Assembly (NCBI RefSeq): GCF_050948215.1 | Contig: NW_027488786.1 | Span: forward strand, 186,001 to 250,000 | Length of the DNA: 64,000 nucleotides | Reading direction: 5' to 3' | DNA from: Halictus rubicundus | Lineage: Eukaryota; Arthropoda; Insecta; Hymenoptera; Halictidae | Shown here: one piece after another, positions 26,927 through 39,952 of the stretch | Layout of the letters: every line of letters starts with the position of its first letter | Position numbering within the stretch: the first letter of the stretch is position 1 | Notes under the pieces: generated by a model | Seen by the model: only the letters and a program-made list of their open reading frames with translations | Told to the model about the DNA's origin: nothing | Database searches by the model: none | Program-made: the position numbers and the translations under genes

Positions 26927-27107
26927 CCAATCCCCTAACCTATGCTCTATCCTATCCTACCCACTATAATATCGTATACTCTATCATGTCCTATCCTCTA
27001 TCCTATAATATCATCTATCCGTTCCTACTCTCTATCCTAACCTATTCTCTATCCTATCCTCTATCCTATCCTCTTTCCTAAGCTATCATCTATCCTATCA
27101 AATCCCC
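26927..27107 (+). repeat. A element, subtype A3, copy 17
   Basis: Full-length A3, 4,742 bp after copy 16. This cassette is intact and its A4 follows at 713 bp. Confidence 0.9.
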
Positions 27108-27639
27108 TATCCTATCCTCTATCCTGTCGTATCCTCTATCCTATCCTATCGTCTATCCTATCCTCTATCCTATCCTATCATCTATCCTATCCTATCCTCT
27201 ATCCTATGCTATCCTCTATCCTATCCTATCCTCTATCCTGTCGTATCCTCTATCCTATCCTATCTTCTATCCTATCCTATCCTCTATCCTATCCTATCAT
27301 CTATCCTATCATATCCTCTATCCTATCCTATCCTCTATCCTATCCTATCCTCTATCCTATCCTATCCTCTATCGTATCCTATGCTCTATTCTATCCTATC
27401 CTATCCTCTATCCTATCCTATCCTCTATCCTATCCTCTATCCTATCCTAACCTCTATCCTATCCTATCGTCTATCCTATCGTCTATCCTATCCTCTATCC
27501 TATCCAATCCTCTATCCTATCCTATCCTCTATCCTATCATATCCTCTACCCTATAATATCCTCTATCCTATCCTATCCTCTATCCAAACCTCTATCCTAT
27601 CCTATCCTCGATCCTAGCCTATCCTCTATCCTATCCTAT

Positions 27640-27791
27640 CCAATCACCTAACCTATGCTCTATCCTATCCTACCCACTATAATATCGTATACTCTATCAT
27701 ATCCTATCCTCTATCCTATAATATCATCTATCCGTTCCTACTCTCTATCCTAACCTATTCTCTATCCTATCCCCTATCCTATCCTCTTTCC
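27640..27791 (+). repeat. A element, subtype A4, copy 18
   Basis: Truncated A4 ending at CTTTCC, 713 bp after A3. It is followed by the segment that leads to the C element at 28,350. Confidence 0.9.
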
Positions 27792-28349
27792 TATCCTATC
27801 GTCTATCCTATCCTATCCTCTATCCTATCCTATCCTCTATCCTATCCTATCATCTATCCTATCATATCCTCTATCCTATCCTATCCTCTATCCAATCCTA
27901 TCCTCTATCCTATCCTATCCTCTATCCTATCCTATCCTCTATCCTATCCTATCCTCTATCCTATCCTATCCTCTATCCTATCCTATCCTCTATCCTATCC
28001 TATCCTCTATCCTATCCTATCCTCTATCCTCTATCCTCTATCCTATCCTATCCTCTATCCTATCCTCTATCCTATCCTATCGTCTATACTATCCTATCCT
28101 CTATCCTATCCTATCCTCTATCCTATCCTATGCTCTATCCTATCCTATCGTCTATCCTATCCTCTATCCTATCCTATCCTCTATCCTATCCTATCCTCTA
28201 TCCTATCCTATCCTCTATCCTATCCTATCCTCTATCGTATCCTATCCTCTATCCTATCCTATCCTATCCTCTATCCCATCCTATCCTCTATCCTATCCTC
28301 TATCCTATCCTATCGTCTATCCTATCGTCTATCCTATCCTCTATCCTAT

Positions 28350-28484
28350 CCACTATCATACCCTATCATCTATCCTATCAAATCCCCTATCCTATCCTCT
28401 ATCCTATCGTGTCCTCTACCCTATCCTATCTTCTATCCTATCCTATCCTCTATCCTATCAAATCCCCTATCCTATCCTGTATCC
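28350..28484 (+). repeat. C element, copy 5
   Basis: First element of an intact C-V-B block; V follows at 393 bp and the B core at 747 bp. Confidence 0.85.
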
Positions 28485-28742
28485 TATCCTATCCTCTATC
28501 CTATCCTATCCTCTATCCTATCCTATCCTCTATCCAATCCTATCCTATATCCTATCCTATCCTCTATCCTATACTATCCTCTATCCTATCCTATCCTCTA
28601 TCCTATCCTATCCTCTATCCTATCCAATCCTCTATCCTATCCTATCCTCTATCCTATCAAATCCCCTGTCCTATCCTCTATCCTATCCTATCCTCTACCC
28701 TATCCTATCCTCTATCCTATCCTATCTTCCATCCTATCCTAT

Positions 28743-28877
28743 CCAATCACCTATCCTATGCTCTATCCTATCCTACCGTCTATAATATCGTATACTCTTT
28801 CATATCCTATCCTCTATCCTCGTAATATCATCTATCCGTTCCTACTCTCTATCCTAACCTATTCTCTATCTTATCCT
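28743..28877 (+). repeat. V element (A derivative), copy 1
   Basis: Related to A but with CACCTATCC in place of CACCTAACC, TACCGTCTATAATATCG, and CCTCGTAATATC in place of CCTATAATATC. It still carries CCGTTCCTACTC. It has a private CTCTTTCATATCC. It sits between a C element (393 bp upstream) and a B core (354 bp downstream). Confidence 0.85.
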
Positions 28878-29076
28878 CTATCCTATCCTCTATCCTATCC
28901 TCTATCCTACCCTATCATCTATCCTATCAAATCCCCTATCCTATCCTCTATACTGTCGTATCCTCTATCCTATCCTATCTTCTATCCTATCCTATCCTCT
29001 ATCCTATCAAATCCCCTATCCTATCAAATCCCCTATCCTATCCTCTATCCTATCAAATCCCCTATCCTATCCTATC

Positions 29077-29889
29077 ATCTATCCTCAATCCTATCCTTTC
29101 CTGTATCCTATCCAATCCTCTATCCTATCCTGTCCTCTATCCTATCCTATCCTCTATCCTATCCTATGCTCTATCCTATCCTATCGTCTATCCTATCCTC
29201 TATCCTATCCTATCATCTATCCTATCCTATCCTCAATCCCATCCTATCCTCTATCCTCTATCCTATCCTATCCTCTATCCTATCCTATCCTCTATCCTAT
29301 CCTATCCTCTATACTATCCTATCCTCTATCCTATCCTATCCTCTATCCTATCCTATCCTCTATCCTATCCAATCTTCTATCCTATCCTATCCTCTATCCT
29401 ATCCTATCCTATCCTCTATCCTATCCTATCCTCTATCCTATCCTATCCTCTATCCTATCCTATCCTCTATCCTATCCTATCCTCTATCCTATCCTATGCT
29501 CTATCCTATCCTATCGTCTATACTATCCTCTATCCTATCCTATCCTCTATCCTATCCTATCCTCTATCCTATCCTATCCTATATCCTATCCTATCCTCTA
29601 TCCTATCATATCCTCTATCCTATCCTATCCTCTATCCTATCCTATATTCTATCCTATCCTATCCAATCACCTATCCTATGCTCTATCCTATCCTATCGTC
29701 TATCCTATCCTCTATCCTATCCTATCCTCTATCCTATCCTATCCTCTATCCTATCCTAGCCTCTATCCTATCCTATCCTCTATCCTATCCTATCCTCTAT
29801 CCTATCAAATCCCCTATCCTATCCTATCATCTATCCTCAATCCTATCCTTTCCTGTATCCTATCCAATCCTCTATCCTATCCTGTCCTC
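29077..29889 (+). repeat. B elements, cluster 2 (2 copies)
   Basis: Cores at 29,097 and 29,849, spacing 752 bp. The pair is repeated with the same spacing at 39,160 and 39,912. Confidence 0.85.
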
Positions 29890-30853
29890 TATCCTATCCT
29901 ATCCTCTATCCTATCCTATGCTCTATCCTATCCTATCGTCTATCCTATCCTCTATCCTATCCTATCATCTATCCTATCCTATCCTCAATCCTATCCTATC
30001 CTCTATCCTCTATCCTATCCTATCCTCTATCCTATCCTATCCTCTATCCTATCCTATCCTCTATACTATCCTATCCTCTATCCTATCCTATCCTCTATCC
30101 TATCCTATCCTCTATCCTATCCAATCTTCTATCCTATCCTATCCTCTATCCTATCCTATCCTATCCTCTATCCTATCCTATCCTCTATCCTATCCTATCC
30201 TCTATCCTATCCTATCCTCTATCCTATCCTATCCTCTATCCTATCCTATGCTCTATCCTATCCTATCGTCTATACTATCCTCTATCCTATCCTATCCTCT
30301 ATCCTATCCTATCCTCTATCCTATCCTATCCTATATCCTATCCTATCCTCTATCCTATCATATCCTCTATCCTATCCTATCCTCTATCCTATCCTATATT
30401 CTATCCTATCCTATCCAATCACCTATCCTATGCTCTATCCTATCCTATCGTCTATCCTATCCTCTATCCTATCCTATCCTCTATCCTATCCTATCCTCTA
30501 TCCTATCCTATCATCTATCCTATCATATCCTCTATCCTATCCTATCCTCTATCCTATCCTATCCTCTATCCTATCCTATCCTCTATCGTATCCTATGCTC
30601 TATTCTATCCTATCCTATCCTCTATCCTATCCTATCCTCTATCCTATCCTCTATCCTATCCTAACCTCTATCCTATCCTATCGTCTATCCTATCGTCTAT
30701 CCTATCCTCTATCCTATCCAATCCTCTATCCTATCCTATCCTCTATCCTATCATATCCTCTACCCTATAATATCCTCTATCCTATCCTATCCTCTATCCA
30801 AACCTCTATCCTATCCTATCCTCGATCCTAGCCTATCCTCTATCCTATCCTAT

Positions 30854-31005
30854 CCAATCACCTAACCTATGCTCTATCCTATCCTACCCACTATAATATC
30901 GTATACTCTATCATATCCTATCCTCTATCCTATAATATCATCTATCCGTTCCTACTCTCTATCCTAACCTATTCTCTATCCTATCCCCTATCCTATCCTC
31001 TTTCC
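30854..31005 (+). repeat. A element, subtype A4, copy 19
   Basis: Truncated A4 with no A3 partner nearby. B-associated sequence lies directly upstream instead. Confidence 0.9.
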
Positions 31006-32296
31006 TATCCTATCGTCTATCCTATCCTATCCTCTATCCTATCCTATCCTCTATCCTATCCTATCATCTATCCTATCATATCCTCTATCCTATCCTATCC
31101 TCTATCCAATCCTATCCTCTATCCTATCCTATCCTCTATCCTATCCTATCCTCTATCCTATCCTATCCTCTATCCTATCCTATCCTCTATCCTATCCTAC
31201 CCTCTATCCTATCCTATCCTCTATCCTCTATCCTCTATCCTATCCTATCCTCTATCCTATCCTCTATCCTATCCTATCGTCTATACTATCCTATCCTCTA
31301 TCCTATCCTATCCTCTATCCTATCCTATGCTCTATCCTATCCTATCGTCTATCCTATCCTCTATCCTATCCTATCCTCTATCCTATCCTATCCTCTATCC
31401 TATCCTATCCTCTATCCTATCCTATCCTCAATCCTATCCTATCCTCTATCCTCTATCCTATCCTATCCTCTATCCTATCCTATCCTCTATCCTATCCTAT
31501 CCTCTATACTATCCTATCCTCTATCCTATCCTATCCTCTATCCTATCCTATCCTCTATCCTATCCAATCTTCTATCCTATCCTATCCTCTATCCTATCCT
31601 ATCCTATCCTCTATCCTATCCTATCCTCTATCCTATCCTATCCTCTATCCTATCCTATCCTCTATCCTATCCTATCCTCTATCCTATCCTATCCTCTATC
31701 CTATCCTATGCTCTATCCTATCCTATCGTCTATACTATCCTCTATCCTATCCTATCCTCTATCCTATCCTATCCTCTATCCTATCCTATCCTATATCCTA
31801 TCCTATCCTCTATCCTATCATATCCTCTATCCTATCCTATCCTCTATCCTATCCTATATTCTATCCTATCCTATCCAATCACCTATCCTATGCTCTATCC
31901 TATCCTATCGTCTATCCTATCCTCTATCCTATCCTATCCTCTATCCTATCCTATCATCTATCCTATCATATCCTCTATCCTATCCTATCCTCTATCCTAT
32001 CCTATCCTCTATCCTATCCTATCCTCTATCGTATCCTATGCTCTATTCTATCCTATCCTATCCTCTATCCTATCCTATCCTCTATCCTATCCTCTATCCT
32101 ATCCTAACCTCTATCCTATCCTATCGTCTATCCTATCGTCTATCCTATCCTCTATCCTATCCAATCCTCTATCCTATCCTATCCTCTATCCTATCATATC
32201 CTCTACCCTATAATATCCTCTATCCTATCCTATCCTCTATCCAAACCTCTATCCTATCCTATCCTCGATCCTAGCCTATCCTCTATCCTATCCTAT

Positions 32297-32448
32297 CCAA
32301 TCACCTAACCTATGCTCTATCCTATCCTACCCACTATAATATCGTATACTCTATCATATCCTATCCTCTATCCTATAATATCATCTATCCGTTCCTACTC
32401 TCTATCCTAACCTATTCTCTATCCTATCCCCTATCCTATCCTCTTTCC
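32297..32448 (+). repeat. A element, subtype A4, copy 20
   Basis: Truncated A4, 1,443 bp after the previous A4 and again without an A3. Confidence 0.9.
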
Positions 32449-32938
32449 TATCCTATCGTCTATCCTATCCTATCCTCTATCCTATCCTATCCTCTATCCT
32501 ATCCTATCATCTATCCTATCATATCCTCTATCCTATCCTATCCTCTATCCAATCCTATCCTCTATCCTATCCTATCCTCTATCCTATCCTATCCTCTATC
32601 CTATCCTATCCTCTATCCTATCCTATCCTCTATCCTATCCTACCCTCTATCCTATCCTATCCTCTATCCTCTATCCTCTATCCTATCCTATCCTCTATCC
32701 TATCCTCTATCCTATCCTATCGTCTATACTATCCTATCCTCTATCCTATCCTATCCTCTATCCTATCCTATGCTCTATCCTATCCTATCGTCTATCCTAT
32801 CCTCTATCCTATCCTATCCTCTATCGTATCCTATCCCCTATCCTATCCTATCCTATCCTCTATCCCATCCTATCCTCTATCCTATCCTCTATCCTATCCT
32901 ATCGTCTATCCTATCGTCTATCCTATCCTCTATCCTAT

Positions 32939-33073
32939 CCACTATCATACCCTATCATCTATCCTATCAAATCCCCTATCCTATCCTCTATCCTATCGTG
33001 TCCTCTACCCTATCCTATCTTCTATCCTATCCTATCCTCTATCCTATCAAATCCCCTATCCTATCCTGTATCC
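32939..33073 (+). repeat. C element, copy 6
   Basis: Same markers. The next B core is only 365 bp away, so the V segment has been lost (382 bp fewer than in the intact block). Confidence 0.85.
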
Positions 33074-33283
33074 TATCCTATCCTCTATCCTATCCTCTAT
33101 CCTATCCTCTATCCTACCCTATCATCTATCCTATCAAATCCCCTATCCTATCCTCTATACTGTCGTATCCTCTATCCTATCCTATCTTCTATCCTATCCT
33201 ATCCTCTATCCTATCAAATCCCCTATCCTATCAAATCCCCTATCCTATCCTCTATCCTATCAAATCCCCTATCCTATCCTATC

Positions 33284-33344
33284 ATCTATCCTCAATCCTA
33301 TCCTTTCCTGTATCCTATCCAATCCTCTATCCTATCCTGTCCTC
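33284..33344 (+). repeat. B element (single copy)
   Basis: Core at 33,304, directly downstream of a V-less C element. The following 0.6 kb holds near-consensus monomers only. Confidence 0.85.
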
Positions 33345-35796
33345 TATCCTATCCTATCCTCTATCCTATCCTATGCTCTATCCTATCCTATCGTCTATCC
33401 TATCCTCTATCCTATCCTATCATCTATCCTATCCTATCCTCAATCCCATCCTATCCTCTATCCTCTATCCTATCCTATCCTCTATCCTATCCTATCCTCT
33501 ATCCTATCCTATCCTCTATACTATCCTATCCTCTATCCTATCCTATCCTCTATCCTATCCTATCCTCTATCCTATCCAATCTTCTATCCTATCCTATCCT
33601 CTATCCTATCCTATCCTATCCTCTATCCTATCCTATCCTCTATCCTATCCTATCGTCTATCCTATCCTCTATCCTATCCTATCATCTATCCTATCCTATC
33701 CTCAATCCTATCCTATCCTCTATCCTCTATCCTATCCTATCCTCTATCCTATCCTATCCTCTATCCTATCCTATCCTCTATACTATCCTATCCTCTATCC
33801 TATCCTATCCTCTATCCTATCCTATCCTCTATCCTATCCAATCTTCTATCCTATCCTATCCTCTATCCTATCCTATCCTATCCTCTATCCTATCCTATCC
33901 TCTATCCTATCCTATCCTCTATCCTATCCTATCCTCTATCCTATCCTATCCTCTATCCTATCCTATGCTCTATCCTATCCTATCGTCTATACTATCCTCT
34001 ATCCTATCCTATCCTCTATCCTATCCTATCCTCTATCCTATCCTATCCTATATCCTATCCTATCCTCTATCCTATCATATCCTCTATCCTATCCTATCCT
34101 CTATCCTATCCTATATTCTATCCTATCCTATCCAATCACCTATCCTATGCTCTATCCTATCCTATCGTCTATCTTATCCTCTATCCTATCCTATCCTCTA
34201 TCCTATCCTATCCTCTATCCTATCCTATGCTCTATCCTATCCTATCGTCTATCCTATCCTCTATCCTATCCTATCATCTATCCTATCCTATCCTCTATCC
34301 TATCCTATCCTCTATCCTCTATCCTATCCTATCCTCTATCCTATCCTATCCTCTATCCTATCCTATCCTCTATACTATCCTATCCTCTATCCTATCCTAT
34401 CCTCTATCCTATCCTATCCTCTATCCTATCCTATCCTCTATCCTATCCTAGCCTCTATCCTATTCTATCCTCTATCCTATCATATCCTCTATCCTATCCT
34501 ATCCTCTATCCTATCCTATCCTCTATCCTATCCTATCCTCTATCCTATCCTATCCTATATCCTATCCTATCCTCTATCCTATCATATCCTCTATCCTATC
34601 CTATCCTCTATCCTATCCTATCCTCTATCCTATCCTATCCTCTATCCTATCCTATCCTCTATCCTATCCTATCCTCTATCCTATCCTATCCTCTATCCTA
34701 TCAAATCCCCTATCCTATCCTCTATCCTATAATATCCTCTATCCTATCCTATCCTCTATCCTATCCTATCCTCTATCCTATCCTATCCTATCCTCTATCC
34801 TATCCTATCCTCTATCCTATCCTATCCTCTATCCTATCCTATCCTCTATCCTATCCTATGCTCTATCCTATCCTATCGTCTATCCTATCCTCTATCCTAT
34901 CCTATCCTCTATCCTATCCTATCCTCTATCCTATCCTATCCTATATCCTATCCTATCCTCTATCCTATCCTCTATCCTATCCTATCCTCTATCCTATCCT
35001 ATCCTCTATCCTATCCTATCCTCTATCCTATCCTATCCTATATCCATCCTATCCTCTATCCTATCATATCCTCTATCCTATCCTATCCTCTATCCTATCC
35101 TATCCTCTATCCTATCCTATCCTCTATCCTATCCTATCCTCTATCCTATCCTATCCTCTATCCTATCCTATCCTCTATCCTATCCTGTCCTCTATCCTAT
35201 CCTATCCACTATCCTATAATATCCTCTATCCTATCCTATCCTCTATCCAATCCTCTATCCTATCCTATCGTCTATACTATCCTATCCTCTATCCTATCCT
35301 ATCCTCTATCCTATCCTATGCTCTATCCTATCCTATCGTCTATCCTATCCTCTATCCTATCCTATCCTCTATCCTATCCTATGCTCTATCCTATCCTATC
35401 CTCTATCCTATCCTAGCCTCTATCCTATTCTATCCTCTATCCTATCCTATCCTCTATCCTATCAAATCCCCTATCCTATCCTCTATCCTATCCTATCCTC
35501 TATCCTATCCTATCCTCTATCCTATCCTATCCTCTATCCTATCCTATCCTCTATCCTATCCTATCCTCTATCCTATCCTATCCTCTATCCTATCCTATCC
35601 TCTATCCTATCCTATCCTATCCTCTATCCTATCCTATCCTCTATCCTATCCTATCCTCTATCCTATCCTATCCTCTATCCTATCCTATCTTCTATACTAT
35701 TCTATCCTCTATCCTATCAAATCCCCTATCCTATCCTCTATCCTATCCTATCCGGTATCCTATCCAATCCTCTATCCTATCCTATCATCTATCCTC

Positions 35797-36792
35797 AATC
35801 CTATCCTTTCCTGTATCCTATCCAATCCTCTATCCTATCCTGTCCTCTATCCTATCCTATCCTCTATCCTATCCTATGCTCTATCCTATCTTATCGTCTA
35901 TCCTATCCTCTATCCTATCCTATCATCTATCCTATCCTATCCTCTTTCCTATCCTATCCTCTATCCTCTATCCTCTATCCTATCCTATCCTCTATCCTAT
36001 CCTATCCTCTATACTATTGTATCCTCTATCCTATCCTATCCTCTATCCTATCCTATGCTCTAGCCTATCCTATCGTCTATCCTATCCTCTATCCTATCCT
36101 ATCATCTATCCTATCCTATCCTCTATCCTCAATCCTATCCTTTCCTGTATCCTATCCAATCCTCTATCCTATCCTGTCCTCTATCCTATCCTATCCTCTA
36201 TCCTATCCTATGCTCTATCCTATCTTATCGTCTATCCTATCCTCTATCCTATCCTATCATCTATCCTATCATATCCTCTATCCTATCCTATCCTCTATCC
36301 TATCCTATCCTCTATCCTATCCTATCCTCTATCCTATCCTATCCTCTATCCTATCCTATCCTCTATCCTATCCTATCCACTATCCTATCATATCCTCTAT
36401 CCTATAATATCCTCTATCCTATCCTATCCTCTATCCAATCCTCTATCCTATCCTATCGTCTATCCTATCCTCTATCCTATCCTATCCTCTATCCTATCCT
36501 ATCCTCTATCCTATCCTAGCCTCTATCCTATTCTATCCTCTATCCTATCCTATCCTCTATCCTATCCTATCCTCTATACTATTGTATCCTCTATCCTATC
36601 CTATCCTCTATCCTATCCTATGCTCTATCCTATCCTATCGTCTATCCTATCCTCTATCCTATCCTATGCTCTATCCTATCCTATCGTCTATCCTATCCTC
36701 TATCCTATCCTATCATCTATCCTATCCTATCCTCTATCCTCAATCCTATCCTTTCCTGTATCCTATCCAATCCTCTATCCTATCCTGTCCTC
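35797..36792 (+). repeat. B elements, cluster 3 (3 copies)
   Basis: Cores at 35,817, 36,141 and 36,752. The first is preceded by a CCGG site 65 bp upstream and is type 1. The other two are type B2. Confidence 0.85.
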
Positions 36793-37307
36793 TATCCTAT
36801 CCTATCCTCTATCCTATCCTATGCTCTATCCTATCCTATCGTCTATCCTATCCTCTATCCTATCCTATCATCTATCCTATCCTATCCTCTATCCTATCCT
36901 ATACTATCCTCTATCCTATCCTATCCTCTATCCTATCCTATCCTCTATCCTATCCTATCCTCTATCCTATCCTATCCTATATCCTATCCTATCCTCTATC
37001 CTATCATATCCTCTATCCTATCCTATCCTCTATCCTATCCTATCCTCTATCCTATCCTATCCTCTATCCTATCCTATCCTCTATCCTATCCTATCCTCTA
37101 TCCTATCCTATCCACTATCCTATCATATCCTCTATCCTATAATATCCTCTATCCTATCCTATCCTCTATCCAATCCTCTATCCTATCCTATCCTCTATCC
37201 TATCCTATCCTCTATCCTATCCTATCCTCTATCCTATCCTATCCTCTATCCTATCCTCTATCCTATCCTATCGTCTATCCTATCGTCTATCCTATCCTCT
37301 ATCCTAT

Positions 37308-37442
37308 CCACTATCATACCCTATCATCTATCCTATCAAATCCCCTATCCTATCCTCTATCCTATCGTGTCCTCTACCCTATCCTATCTTCTATCCTATC
37401 CTATCCTCTATCCTATCAAATCCCCTATCCTATCCTGTATCC
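37308..37442 (+). repeat. C element, copy 7
   Basis: Same markers, located between B-type sequence and the A4 at 38,395. Confidence 0.85.
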
Positions 37443-38394
37443 TATCCTATCCTCTATCCTATCCTATCCTCTATCCTATCCTATCCTCTATCCTATCCTA
37501 TCCTATATCCTATCCTATCCTCTATCCTATACTATCCTCTATCCTATCCTATCCTCTATCCTATCCTATCCTCTATCCTATCCAATCCTCTATCCTATCC
37601 TATCCTCTATCCTATCAAATCCCCTGTCCTATCCTCTATCCTATCCTATCCTCTACCCTATCCTATCCTCTATCCTATCCTATCCTCTATCCTATCCTAT
37701 CCTCTATCCTATCCTATGCTCTATCCTATCCTATCGTCTATACTATCCTCTATCCTATCCTATCCTCTATCCTATCCTATCCTCTATCCTATCCTATCCT
37801 ATATCCTATCCTATCCTCTATCCTATCATATCCTCTATCCTATCCTATCCTCTATCCTATCCTATATTCTATCCTATCCTATCCAATCACCTATCCTATG
37901 CTCTATCCTATCCTATCGTCTATCCTATCCTCTATCCTATCCTATCCTCTATCCTATCCTATCCTCTATCCTATCCTATCATCTATCCTATCATATCCTC
38001 TATCCTATCCTATCCTCTATCCTATCCTATCCTCTATCCTATCCTATCCTCTATCGTATCCTATGCTCTATTCTATCCTATCCTATCCTCTATCCTATCC
38101 TATCCTCTATCCTATCCTATCCTCTATCGTATCCTATGCTCTATTCTATCCTATCCTATCCTCTATCCTATCCTATCCTCTATCCTATCCTCTATCCTAT
38201 CCTAACCTCTATCCTATCCTATCGTCTATCCTATCGTCTATCCTATCCTCTATCCTATCCAATCCTCTATCCTATCCTATCCTCTATCCTATCATATCCT
38301 CTACCCTATAATATCCTCTATCCTATCCTATCCTCTATCCAAACCTCTATCCTATCCTATCCTCGATCCTAGCCTAACCTCTATCCTATCCTAT

Positions 38395-38546
38395 CCAATC
38401 ACCTAACCTATGCTCTATCCTATCCTACCCACTATAATATCGTATACTCTATCATATCCTATCCTCTATCCTATAATATCATCTATCCGTTCCTACTCTC
38501 TATCCTAACCTATTCTCTATCCTATCCCCTATCCTATCCTCTTTCC
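38395..38546 (+). repeat. A element, subtype A4, copy 21 (last canonical copy)
   Basis: Truncated A4 with a private TAGCCTAACC change just upstream (about 38,371). It is the right-most canonical A element. Only V derivatives occur later. Confidence 0.9.
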
Positions 38547-38794
38547 TATCCTATCGTCTATCCTATCCTATCCTCTATCCTATCCTATCCTCTATCCTAT
38601 CCTATCATCTATCCTATCATATCCTCTATCCTATCCTATCCTCTATCCAATCCTATCCTCTATCCTATCCTATCCTCTATCGTATCCTATCCTCTATCCT
38701 ATCCTATCCTATCCTCTATCCCATCCTATCCTCTATCCTATCCTCTATCCTATCCTATCGTCTATCCTATCGTCTATCCTATCCTCTATCCTAT

Positions 38795-38929
38795 CCACTA
38801 TCATACCCTATCATCTATCCTATCAAATCCCCTATCCTATCCTCTATCCTATCGTGTCCTCTACCCTATCCTATCTTCTATCCTATCCTATCCTCTATCC
38901 TATCAAATCCCCTATCCTATCCTGTATCC
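38795..38929 (+). repeat. C element, copy 8
   Basis: Same markers, with the B core 365 bp downstream. This is the same V-less form as copy 6. Confidence 0.85.
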
Positions 38930-39139
38930 TATCCTATCCTCTATCCTATCCTCTATCCTATCCCCTATCCTACCCTATCATCTATCCTATCAAATCCCCT
39001 ATCCTATCCTCTATACTGTCGTATCCTCTATCCTATCCTATCTTCTATCCTATCCTATCCTCTATCCTATCAAATCCCCTATCCTATCAAATCCCCTATC
39101 CTATCCTCTATCCTATCAAATCCCCTATCCTATCCTATC

Positions 39140-39952
39140 ATCTATCCTCAATCCTATCCTTTCCTGTATCCTATCCAATCCTCTATCCTATCCTGTCCTC
39201 TATCCTATCCTATCCTCTATCCTATCCTATGCTCTATCCTATCCTATCGTCTATCCTATCCTCTATCCTATCCTATCATCTATCCTATCCTATCCTCAAT
39301 CCCATCCTATCCTCTATCCTCTATCCTATCCTATCCTCTATCCTATCCTATCCTCTATCCTATCCTATCCTCTATACTATCCTATCCTCTATCCTATCCT
39401 ATCCTCTATCCTATCCTATCCTCTATCCTATCCAATCTTCTATCCTATCCTATCCTCTATCCTATCCTATCCTATCCTCTATCCTATCCTATCCTCTATC
39501 CTATCCTATCCTCTATCCTATCCTATCCTCTATCCTATCCTATCCTCTATCCTATCCTATGCTCTATCCTATCCTATCGTCTATACTATCCTCTATCCTA
39601 TCCTATCCTCTATCCTATCCTATCCTCTATCCTATCCTATCCTATATCCTATCCTATCCTCTATCCTATCATATCCTCTATCCTATCCTATCCTCTATCC
39701 TATCCTATATTCTATCCTATCCTATCCAATCACCTATCCTATGCTCTATCCTATCCTATCGTCTATCCTATCCTCTATCCTATCCTATCCTCTATCCTAT
39801 CCTATCCTCTATCCTATCCTAGCCTCTATCCTATCCTATCCTCTATCCTATCCTATCCTCTATCCTATCAAATCCCCTATCCTATCCTATCATCTATCCT
39901 CAATCCTATCCTTTCCTGTATCCTATCCAATCCTCTATCCTATCCTGTCCTC
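39140..39952 (+). repeat. B elements, cluster 4 (2 copies)
   Basis: Cores at 39,160 and 39,912, spacing 752 bp. The second belongs to the 1,565-bp duplication. Confidence 0.85.
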
